Shown here in pieces: positions 18,657-25,990 of a stretch of 64,000 bases of DNA. The number at the start of each line of letters is the position of its first letter. Position 1 is the first letter of the stretch. This stretch comes from Candidatus Zixiibacteriota bacterium (GTDB lineage: Bacteria > Zixibacteria > MSB-5A5 > GN15 > FEB-12), in the NCBI GenBank assembly GCA_029860345.1, contig JAOUBJ010000005.1, forward strand, positions 62,001 through 126,000. The letters run 5' to 3'. The translations under genes were made by a program, and so were the position numbers. The notes beneath the pieces were generated by a model that was given only the letters and a program-made list of their open reading frames with translations, was not told the DNA's origin and did not search any database.

Positions 18657-19479
18657 TGATTGAAGCCTTGGTGATGCTGATTTCCGAGGCTTTGGAAGCT
18701 ATAGTATTGGCTTCGCGGTTCATCTCCTGGAGGATAAAATTGATAGTCTTGCCTATTGAACCTTTTTGCTTCATGGTGGCTCTGAACTGCTCTACATGGC
18801 TGATCATCCGGGTACATTCTTCGGCAATATCGGTTTTCTCAGAATAGACTGCGATTTCTTCCTCCAACCGGACCTGATCGGCCGCCGGTCTGGCCAGCAA
18901 CTCTTCGATACGGTCGGTCAGCCGCTGACGATACTGCAAAACGGCCTGGGGCGCCTTGGCCATAATCTCTTTATTGAGACGGCTTATAATGGTGAGTCGT
19001 TCTGCCATATCCCGGGCCATGGCCTGACCTTCCTCTTTTCGCATGCCGATCAGCGAAGTTACCGCCTTCTCCACCGAACGTTTCAAGGGCGGCCAAAACT
19101 TATCCTGGTCGGCCCCTGTTTGATCGGAGCTACAAATCTCCGGTAGCGCCAGCAAGTCGCTCAACTTGATGTCATCAACCAACTTGAGTTCTTTATTGAG
19201 TTTTTTCAGTTGCTGATAATAAGAGCGTGCAGCCGCTTGATTGACCGGGTACTTTTCCGGTGCGCCCTCGGGCATCTCATAGTTTACAAACAGGTGCACC
19301 TTGCCCCGCTTGAGTTTACTGGAAACCAATTGCCGGACGCTTGGCTCCAGGGAGAAGAATGAACGCGGCAAGCGAAGGGATATCTCCAGGAAGCGGTTGT
19401 TGACACTGGCCACTTCGGTGGTAAACTTGCCGTTCTTAGTTGTCACTTCGGCTCTGCCGAATCCTGTCATCGAATTCAT
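18604..19479 (-). CDS. yicC: YicC-family endoribonuclease
   Basis: The protein has 291 residues, the normal length. The N-terminus 'MNSMTGFGRAE' and the C-terminal 'FILQEMNREANTIASKA' are the two signatures of the YicC family, whose members cleave RNA and affect small-RNA turnover. It heads the operon with gmk, rpoZ and topA. The promoter lies just upstream and runs into the end of the preceding gene. yicC-gmk-rpoZ is a widespread order. Confidence 0.95.
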   Translation of the reverse strand: MNSMTGFGRAEVTTKNGKFTTEVASVNNRFLEISLRLPRSFFSLEPSVRQLVSSKLKRGKVHLFVNYEMPEGAPEKYPVNQAAARSYYQQLKKLNKELKLVDDIKLSDLLALPEICSSDQTGADQDKFWPPLKRSVEKAVTSLIGMRKEEGQAMARDMAERLTIISRLNKEIMAKAPQAVLQYRQRLTDRIEELLARPAADQVRLEEEIAVYSEKTDIAEECTRMISHVEQFRATMKQKGSIGKTINFILQEMNREANTIASKASEISITKASINVKDEVERLRELVQNVE

Positions 19480-19512
19480 TATATATATTCCCAGTACGCT
19501 GGATTGCGGACA

Positions 19513-19540
19513 AAAATAGAGTCTTGCAGCTATTTGTCAA
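19513..19540 (-). promoter_or_regulatory. Promoter of the yicC operon
   Basis: On the minus strand TTGACA (19535-19540) and TATTTT (19513-19518) are 16 bp apart. The -35 box lies inside the last codons of the upstream gene (stop at 19530). Confidence 0.6.
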
Positions 19541-20267
19541 CCGAATTCGACACCACGGCGTTAGTTTCGCCTTTCTGGCCGGTTTGGCGGCTCGGTTCGA
19601 TATCGACGATAGCCCCGGCCGGGGTCGGCCGTATGGACGGTTCCGAGATGTTGGAGAGACGTTTCAAACTGGATTCAATTCGTTCGGCCGACTGCCTTAT
19701 CATGGTAACTTTACGGGCCACATCCGGACTGTGTTTCCTGGACTCCTTGAGAATCAACTCAGAAATACCCAGGATAGCCATCAGTGGGTTATTGATCTCG
19801 TGCGACAGAGTACCGGCGGCCGTTCTCATCATTTGCGCTTGCGTCTCGGTCGGTTTTTCTTTGCGGCCTACCCAATTGACCGACTCACCCACCGGCCTGC
19901 GCAGAACTTCCTCAATGACGGTGGTGACGGTCCTGGGATAGCCGTCTTTTCTGGTCAGGCAATAGACCGCTTTGACCGAAGTAATCCGGCGCGGCGAGAT
20001 GCTGTCGTCGGCCGGCAGCGAGACGATGATCGGCAGGTCTGCGACCAAATGGCGAATCGACTGAACGACCTCCACTACGCCAACATCGCCACTCTCCACG
20101 TGGATAATGGCCAGATCAAAGCTACGCGCTCGCAATATACATAAGGCTCTGGGTGGATCACAAACGGCGGGATCGCAGCCTTCGAAAAGTTCACCTATTT
20201 CGTCCAACAGGATCATTGCCCCATAGCGCTCGTCGCACACCACCAAGACTTGCAGTTGGGTATCCAT
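19530..20267 (-). CDS. Pseudo-receiver plus orphan histidine-phosphoacceptor (DHp) protein
   Basis: The protein has 245 residues. Residues ~5-125 have the pattern of a response-regulator receiver domain, but the phosphoacceptor Asp position is His56 ('DLAIIHVES'). Residues ~147-205 form a DHp helix pair with a canonical H-box 'TLSHEINNPLMAI' (His156). No ATPase domain follows, only a short polar tail. The start codon lies 2 bases after the stop of the ATPase-bearing partner at 20270, with GGAG in the partner's last codons, so the two are probably co-translated. I infer that His156 is phosphorylated in trans. It could also be a remnant of a full kinase. Confidence 0.8.
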   Translation of the reverse strand: MDTQLQVLVVCDERYGAMILLDEIGELFEGCDPAVCDPPRALCILRARSFDLAIIHVESGDVGVVEVVQSIRHLVADLPIIVSLPADDSISPRRITSVKAVYCLTRKDGYPRTVTTVIEEVLRRPVGESVNWVGRKEKPTETQAQMMRTAAGTLSHEINNPLMAILGISELILKESRKHSPDVARKVTMIRQSAERIESSLKRLSNISEPSIRPTPAGAIVDIEPSRQTGQKGETNAVVSNSVDK

Positions 20268-20269
20268 GG

Positions 20270-22177
20270 TCAGGATCCGCTCCGAATAGTCTGGGGCAGC
20301 ATGACGGCAAAACGGGTACCGACTCCCTCTTTGGAGGCGCCTCGGATTTTGCCGCCGAGATCATGCACCAGAAGTCGGGACAGTCCCAGTCCGGCCCCGC
20401 CGCTTCGACGCGGGATACCTGTCGCCTTCGGTGGCAGGTAGATATCGAACAAGCGCTGGAATTGCCGACGCGGCATCCCGGCCGCCTCGTCTGTCACTGC
20501 GATACGGCAGTGGTCGCCGATCATGCTGACGTCTACCGACAAGGTAACTTCGTTCTTTGGATTATGCCTTACGCAGTTGGTCATGAGGTTCCTGAGCACG
20601 GCCGCCAAACGGACCCGGGAAGTTTTGATTGAGGGTAGCCCGGCATGCATGCAATTGATAGTGACATCCGGAAACTCGCCGCGCACGGTTTCAGTCGCTT
20701 CGTCGACCAGATCGCCCAGACTGACGGCGACCGACGACGAGGGCTGACGCCTGGCATAAAGGAGTGAACTATCGGCCAGTATCTGATGCATGGTGCGGAC
20801 CGCTTCGTGCAGTCGGTTCAATCCGGAATCATCCAGGTGCTTCACCTGGCGACAGTAATCACGACTCACCTGCTCGGCCCCACCGGCCAAGTCATCCAAA
20901 GCCGGTTTCAGGCCATCGACCAGCGAAGACCAGACCGACGTCTCATGGTGGGTTTCGGAGTCGTTGTCAGGTGCCTGCGACCGCGGTATCAGCACCCAGC
21001 AGGCGGTTTGGTCACCCGGTTGGTCGCCAAACCGAATTATCACCAACAGGTACTGGGCGCCAGAACCAAGAGTGAGATCGATTCGCAGATCAGCGGTGTC
21101 GCTGTCTCGCAACTGCTCATGGATCAAGGCCGCCCATCCGCTGGAGTCATCCCCTTCGAGCAAGTCGACAAAGTCCCGGCTTGTTTCACCGGGCGAGAGT
21201 TGGTCGAGCATTTCGACCAGGATCGGATTGTAACCTACAATAGTGCCGTCGGCATCGGTCAAGAGAGCTCCGAAGCCGAGGGTCGACAAAAAGCCGATAG
21301 TGAACTTCATGTCGATACCGGGATCAGTATCGTCGGACGATGCAGGTGCCGCGCTGAACAACTTTTCGGCCACCTGTAAGGCCAGCCGGGCGCGGGCCGT
21401 AGCCTGAGGTTGCATATCGGAGGGCATCTGCGCAGAGAAGACAAAGCGCAGCAGGCAGGAACGGTTGTCAAGAGTAGCAGAAGCCACAAACTCGGGCAAC
21501 GCTTCGATATCAGCATCACCGGCGTGTGCGGCGCTTTCATCACCCAGGGCGTAAACCTCGTTCGTCTGTGCCACCCGGTGGTGCAGCTCGGTCGGTTCGG
21601 TGATCGTTTCGAAACTGAACGGCTCGGAGCTACCGGCCTGAGCCCCGGCTATCGCTTCGAGTCTGTCTTCGACGATCAAGTAGATAGCCGCTTGCTCGGC
21701 TTGAGTGTATTGACACAGCAGGTCGGGCAACCAACTCAAGCAATCGCCCGGCTCCAGGGCAAGACAGCGCTGGATGAAATCCTCAGTGGTGAAGCTTTCG
21801 TCAACCTCATCGGACGGCTGAACGGATTGGCTCCGTTGGTTCAGGATCAGTAAGTAGTTGACCGGGTTGCCGGCGGCGAAACAAAGCGAAATGGTAGCGT
21901 CAACCTCAATGGCGTTACCGGATTTACCAAGCAGGGTGAGCAGCGCATGGTCATAGTGGGTTTCATAATGGTTTCGATCCGACAGCACCTGTTCGATCAG
22001 AGCTTTCGAGGAAGTGTCCAGGTAATCGAGAATCGATTTGCCGAACAGCTCGACGCATGCGTACCCCAACAGTTTTTCTGTTTGTGCATCGACAACGACG
22101 AAGCGCCCTCGCAGATCAATCTTGCAGACGGCACAGCGACATATTCCGGTCGAACCGGTGAGCGTTCCAGTAGTCAT
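20270..22177 (-). CDS. PAS/GAF sensor with HATPase domain but no phosphoacceptor histidine
   Basis: The protein has 635 residues. PAS domain 1 is at ~15-115, a GAF-like region at ~130-275 and PAS domain 2 at ~290-400. A helical region (~415-475) stands where a DHp domain is expected, but the H-box reads 'LVDGLKPALDDL', with Asp421 in place of the histidine. The HK-type ATPase (~485-630) is intact: N-box 'LRNLMTNCVRHN', G1 'DEAAGMP', F-box 'FQRLFDIYLPP' and G2 'GGAGLGLS'. There is no membrane helix, so it is cytosolic. It lies between the S8 protease and the DHp protein and is probably one unit with both. Confidence 0.88.
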   Translation of the reverse strand: MTTGTLTGSTGICRCAVCKIDLRGRFVVVDAQTEKLLGYACVELFGKSILDYLDTSSKALIEQVLSDRNHYETHYDHALLTLLGKSGNAIEVDATISLCFAAGNPVNYLLILNQRSQSVQPSDEVDESFTTEDFIQRCLALEPGDCLSWLPDLLCQYTQAEQAAIYLIVEDRLEAIAGAQAGSSEPFSFETITEPTELHHRVAQTNEVYALGDESAAHAGDADIEALPEFVASATLDNRSCLLRFVFSAQMPSDMQPQATARARLALQVAEKLFSAAPASSDDTDPGIDMKFTIGFLSTLGFGALLTDADGTIVGYNPILVEMLDQLSPGETSRDFVDLLEGDDSSGWAALIHEQLRDSDTADLRIDLTLGSGAQYLLVIIRFGDQPGDQTACWVLIPRSQAPDNDSETHHETSVWSSLVDGLKPALDDLAGGAEQVSRDYCRQVKHLDDSGLNRLHEAVRTMHQILADSSLLYARRQPSSSVAVSLGDLVDEATETVRGEFPDVTINCMHAGLPSIKTSRVRLAAVLRNLMTNCVRHNPKNEVTLSVDVSMIGDHCRIAVTDEAAGMPRRQFQRLFDIYLPPKATGIPRRSGGAGLGLSRLLVHDLGGKIRGASKEGVGTRFAVMLPQTIRSGS

Positions 22178-22189
22178 TCAGCTCGCGTC

Positions 22190-24268
22190 TCAGTTTGACT
22201 TCAGCAACTTGAGGACCACCTGTTGCCGCCCGGTGGTGACCACAGCCATATAGACGCCGGCGGCTGCCGGGTCGCCTTGCTGGTTGCGACCATTCCAGGC
22301 CAACATGGTCCATTCCCTTATGCTATCGGTCGATCCGGGATGCGAGTTGACTTTTTCCCATATCTTTTCGCCTGAGACGTTGAATACTGAAACACTCTTG
22401 AGCGGTCCGACCGATGGGTCCACGAAGAACCTGACCGAGTCTATAAAGGGATTCGGACCGGCAAAAACCTGACGGTCGGTCGGTACGAAAGTCTCAAGAT
22501 ATATCGTAGTGCTGTCTGAATACCGGTCGAACTCTGCGATCAGTCGAAAACTGACCTGGGGTGGGTTATCCGATGAGCCGGTGACCGACAAGAAACCGCT
22601 GCCATCGCCGAAATCATGCAGCACAACCCCGGCCGGTGGTTCTCTCAAAGACAACCGCGGCATGGTTCCGTTGTTGCCGGTAACGGTAAACGGCACCTCG
22701 CGCAGTTCACCCACGGTAACCCGGATGGTGTCGATCTCTGCAAGCGTGGCTACGCCCGAAGATCGAAAAGCATTGAACAGGCCGTAGCCGAGATCGTTGT
22801 CCGGACTTTCGGCCTGGCTGGCCGTGGAGCGGGCCAGTTGACGAAACTGCTCGGCGGTCAGACTTTGGTCGTATTGCAGAGCCAAGGCCGCGCCGCCGGC
22901 CACCAGCGGAGCGGAAAAAGAAGTCCCCTGGGCAAATGTAAAACCACCATTCGGTTCGGGGCGAATAGTATAGATGGCAGCGCCCATGGTGGTCACATCC
23001 GGTTTAATACGACCGTCGGCGGTCGGACCGGGCGAGGAGAACCCAGCCAGCGTTGAATCCGGCCAGACGGCGCCGATAGCCAGCACACTGTCACCATCGG
23101 CCGGGGCACCCACAGAGTTCCACGAAGTCCCGCGACTGTTACCGGCGGATGTAACAACTATGATGTTCTTCGAGGCCGCGATGTCGGCGGCGATTGTAAT
23201 CAAGGCCGTGTTGCCGTCCATGTCATCAAGCGTGTAGCTGCCTGAGTCGGTGAACTGTGTGTAGCTCAACGACGACGTGATGATGTCGGCGCCGATTGAG
23301 TCGGCCCATTCGGCAGCCGCTATCCAGTTGTCCTCTTCCAGCTTGATCTCAGTACCGCCGCAGACAATCTCCGTTTTGGCCAGAACGAAATCGGCGTCCG
23401 GGGCCACACCGATCATCGTGTCGGCCGCAAAAGCTGCAATTACGCCGTGCACCAGAGTTCCGTGGTAGTTCTGAGTGCCGCTGCCGGTGCACTCGTTTTC
23501 GCTGACCGATGTGTCCTGGTTTATGAAGTCGTAGCGCGCGACAATCGAGGCGCCCGACAAAGCCGGGTGGTCGGTGTCGAATCCGGTATCGAAAACGCCG
23601 ATCATGACGCCTCGACCGGTGATACCCATTTGGTGCAAGCGGTCCGCTTGCAAAATCCGGTTTTGTGTCAACGACTGACCGTATCCAAAGTCGATGGCGG
23701 GCTTCCGATGGTGACCACGATCAAATTTCACCTCAGGCGGGATAGGCGCCATGAGCGAACGCAGGGTGTGGACTTGCTTGACAAAGGGCAGCGTGGCCGC
23801 TTGTGCTATCTGAGCAGGGTCGGCGGTTACCGCGACCGCTTTGAGATAGCGTGAGGCATGCCGGATGGTCAGGCCGAGATCAACTATGCGTTGCAGGGCG
23901 GTATCGGCGATTGGATAGTCACTGCGGTCGATCAACCATCGCGATGGATCAACTTTGGCCCGTCTGTCCCGAGCGCGAGTGGTCAACGGGATCGGCTGAC
24001 CGGCGACAGCCGTGCTGTCAACGAAGAGCCAGTAGATGTTCGGGTATGGTCCTTCGGCGACCGTGGCCTGTGCTTCGCGGGTGAATTTGTCCAGGGGCAA
24101 AATGGGTGACCCCGAGACCTCCGGTTCCGGTGCTTCTTGCGTTCGCGCCAGGCGAATGTGTGTACCGCCTATTGGGCCATCCGACACTGGCAGGGTTTCA
24201 CTTTCGACTACGTCGAATGCAAGACCCTGCGAAACGATAATTGCGAAAAGCAATAACAGCCGAGGCAT
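22190..24268 (-). CDS. Secreted subtilisin-like (S8) serine protease with FlgD-like tail
   Basis: The protein has 692 residues from ATG 24268. I prefer this start to longer options because GGGAGGAG lies upstream and a clear signal peptide (PRLLLLFAIIVSQGLA) follows. The catalytic triad is complete: Asp227 ('GVFDTGFD'), His269 ('YHGTLVHG') and Ser452 ('GTSFSAPLVAGG'). The last ~90 residues ('VFAGPNPF...SVFNVSGEKIWE...WNGRNQQGDPAAAGVYMAV') form a FlgD-type Ig domain common in secreted proteins of the FCB group. It begins 4 bases after the dead M1-like gene. Predicted role: extracellular protein degradation. Confidence 0.95.
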   Translation of the reverse strand: MPRLLLLFAIIVSQGLAFDVVESETLPVSDGPIGGTHIRLARTQEAPEPEVSGSPILPLDKFTREAQATVAEGPYPNIYWLFVDSTAVAGQPIPLTTRARDRRAKVDPSRWLIDRSDYPIADTALQRIVDLGLTIRHASRYLKAVAVTADPAQIAQAATLPFVKQVHTLRSLMAPIPPEVKFDRGHHRKPAIDFGYGQSLTQNRILQADRLHQMGITGRGVMIGVFDTGFDTDHPALSGASIVARYDFINQDTSVSENECTGSGTQNYHGTLVHGVIAAFAADTMIGVAPDADFVLAKTEIVCGGTEIKLEEDNWIAAAEWADSIGADIITSSLSYTQFTDSGSYTLDDMDGNTALITIAADIAASKNIIVVTSAGNSRGTSWNSVGAPADGDSVLAIGAVWPDSTLAGFSSPGPTADGRIKPDVTTMGAAIYTIRPEPNGGFTFAQGTSFSAPLVAGGAALALQYDQSLTAEQFRQLARSTASQAESPDNDLGYGLFNAFRSSGVATLAEIDTIRVTVGELREVPFTVTGNNGTMPRLSLREPPAGVVLHDFGDGSGFLSVTGSSDNPPQVSFRLIAEFDRYSDSTTIYLETFVPTDRQVFAGPNPFIDSVRFFVDPSVGPLKSVSVFNVSGEKIWEKVNSHPGSTDSIREWTMLAWNGRNQQGDPAAAGVYMAVVTTGRQQVVLKLLKSN

Positions 24269-24272
24269 TTTC

Positions 24273-25769
24273 TTATCGCTCCTCCCAAAGCGTATGGAGA
24301 ACAGGAGAGACAGCGCAGGAATCGGTCGCAGTTTCCAGTTGTGGCAAAGAGTCCAACCAAGCTCTGAGGTCTTCGTTGGTCCGAAGCTCGAATCTGTGGT
24401 CCTGGGACCACGAGCCAATGGCATCCCATAAGACAGAATCACCAACCTGGGCTTCTACACCACACAGCATCCGGGGGACCGTGCGTAACCAGGGTTCGAC
24501 ATGCTTTGTTATGCGCTCATTCCTGTCGAAACTCTTCCACATCGATTCGTGCCCTTCTATCATTGAGAAGCCTTCCCGGCCGGAGATGTCATATATCAGG
24601 TTTAGAGTGGTGTAATACTCAAGGCCGCGTTGATATGGCAATTGGTCGGCAGAGTCGGACAGTCCGGGTGAGAACCAGCAAGGGGTCAGATTATGAGCAA
24701 GGGTGGCCAGGTACAAGGAGGGTTCCATGGGATCGTAAAGTGTCAGTAACAGGTTCCTTGAAAACACCTGCACCCGGTAGATTCGTGAAGGAGCGATCCT
24801 CAAGTGCTTAAGCGGAAACATACCCAGCCTGGTTTGGAGCCTTCGCACCATCCGGGCGGCATCTTTAGCCACAACACCCGCCCAAACGTCGGCCAACTCA
24901 GGTGGGTAGCAGACTTCGATGGTCAAACTGTCGACGTAGGCGCGGTCGCGCAGGAGTCCCTTCTGTGCGAATACATTGAAATCGATCGTGTTATGCGAAC
25001 GGATGAAGTAGGTCTTTTTGCCGTGTTCAAAAACCGGCGTGTATTTCATTCCGGCATACGACTGTTGGTGCTGGTGGACGATATCGACATAGATCGAATC
25101 GTCATGGGCCGGGGGCAAGAGACCGTAGTGTTCTTTGTGGTTCACCAATTCGCCGGGATGCACGAGGTGCCACGCCGAATCGACACCGACCGATACGGTG
25201 AAGTCGGCAAACGACGGCACCGCCCGATCTGTCATGCCGCTGGTGGGAGTGTACCATCGCCCCTCGTGGTAAGCTGCGACCCTGGGATACCAACCGGCGT
25301 AGGCCACTCCGTCCCTACCGTTGTCCGAATCCATCTGCGACTCAAACGTCATGATGAAGAACGCTCTCTCACCCGGCTCAAGCGGTTGCGGCAGAGTTAC
25401 GGTGATGGTTTGGCCGTCGATTGCCAGTTCATTTTCCGACAGCGGAACACCGCGGTAGAGCATTGAGTCCAGGTGTACGAACGGCGGCTCGACCATTGTG
25501 GTACTGTCACGGGGGTCGACAATCGGAATCCCGGTGAACATCCGGATGTCGGCCAGTGTATCTGAGCTGCGATTGGTGAACTCGATCTCCATCAGACCGC
25601 GAGCCAGCGACGAGTCCGGTTTCAGTTCACCTCGGAACCGGACCTGCACCGGGGGAACCCGGCGCGGCTTGAAAGTGCTCATGTCGGGATGCTGGTGTCC
25701 GTGGGTCTGGGCGGTGGTGGTGGCTGTTAACAGAATGACCAGAGCAAATGTGACCAGACTTATCAGCAC
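24273..25769 (-). CDS. Inactive M1-aminopeptidase-like secreted protein
   Basis: The protein has 498 residues from GTG 25769, where a signal peptide starts ('LISLVTFALVILLTATTTA'). The longer frame to 25988 only translates repeat hairpins (CHAREGGHP and similar) and is rejected. The N-terminal beta-domain and 'AYAGWYPRVA' match M1 peptidases. At the zinc site, however, HELAHQWW is replaced by 'HNLTPCWF' (His359, Asn360, Pro363) and the third ligand region reads 'RGLEYYTT' without the Glu. It should therefore not hydrolyse peptides and may bind them or act as a scaffold. It sits between AsmA and the S8 protease. Confidence 0.8.
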   Translation of the reverse strand: MLISLVTFALVILLTATTTAQTHGHQHPDMSTFKPRRVPPVQVRFRGELKPDSSLARGLMEIEFTNRSSDTLADIRMFTGIPIVDPRDSTTMVEPPFVHLDSMLYRGVPLSENELAIDGQTITVTLPQPLEPGERAFFIMTFESQMDSDNGRDGVAYAGWYPRVAAYHEGRWYTPTSGMTDRAVPSFADFTVSVGVDSAWHLVHPGELVNHKEHYGLLPPAHDDSIYVDIVHQHQQSYAGMKYTPVFEHGKKTYFIRSHNTIDFNVFAQKGLLRDRAYVDSLTIEVCYPPELADVWAGVVAKDAARMVRRLQTRLGMFPLKHLRIAPSRIYRVQVFSRNLLLTLYDPMEPSLYLATLAHNLTPCWFSPGLSDSADQLPYQRGLEYYTTLNLIYDISGREGFSMIEGHESMWKSFDRNERITKHVEPWLRTVPRMLCGVEAQVGDSVLWDAIGSWSQDHRFELRTNEDLRAWLDSLPQLETATDSCAVSPVLHTLWEER

Positions 25770-25778
25770 GGGGAATAG

Positions 25779-25990
25779 ATGCCCGCCTTGGCGGGCATGG
25801 CAGAGTGCGGGCGGCCCACAGCTTGCCGTGGGATTTGCTGTTTGTCGAAACCTCACTTCGTGACCCCTTCGGGGCAGGGGTTTCGACCTACTGGCGCCGT
25901 CAGGCGAGTCGCCTGACAGCACGGGGAATGGATGCCCGCCTTCGCGGGCATGACAGAAAGGGGCTGTTTTGTCTGAAGCCCGTATCACTG
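25779..25990. repeat. Hairpin island inside the AsmA-protease operon
   Basis: This holds hairpins ATGCCCGC/GCGGGCAT with loops CTTG (25779-25798) and CTTC (25932-25951), plus a CCTCACTTCGTGACCCCTTCGGG-like stretch. The island has been inserted immediately before the GTG start of the M1-like gene. Confidence 0.85.

Noticed and set aside
24269-24445. Longer N-terminus of the S8 protease
   Set aside because: It overlaps the upstream M1-like gene, and the internal ATG 24268 has both a strong ribosome site and a signal peptide.
25770-25988. Longer N-terminus of the M1-like protein
   Set aside because: The extra residues only translate repeat hairpins; the signal peptide begins at GTG 25769.
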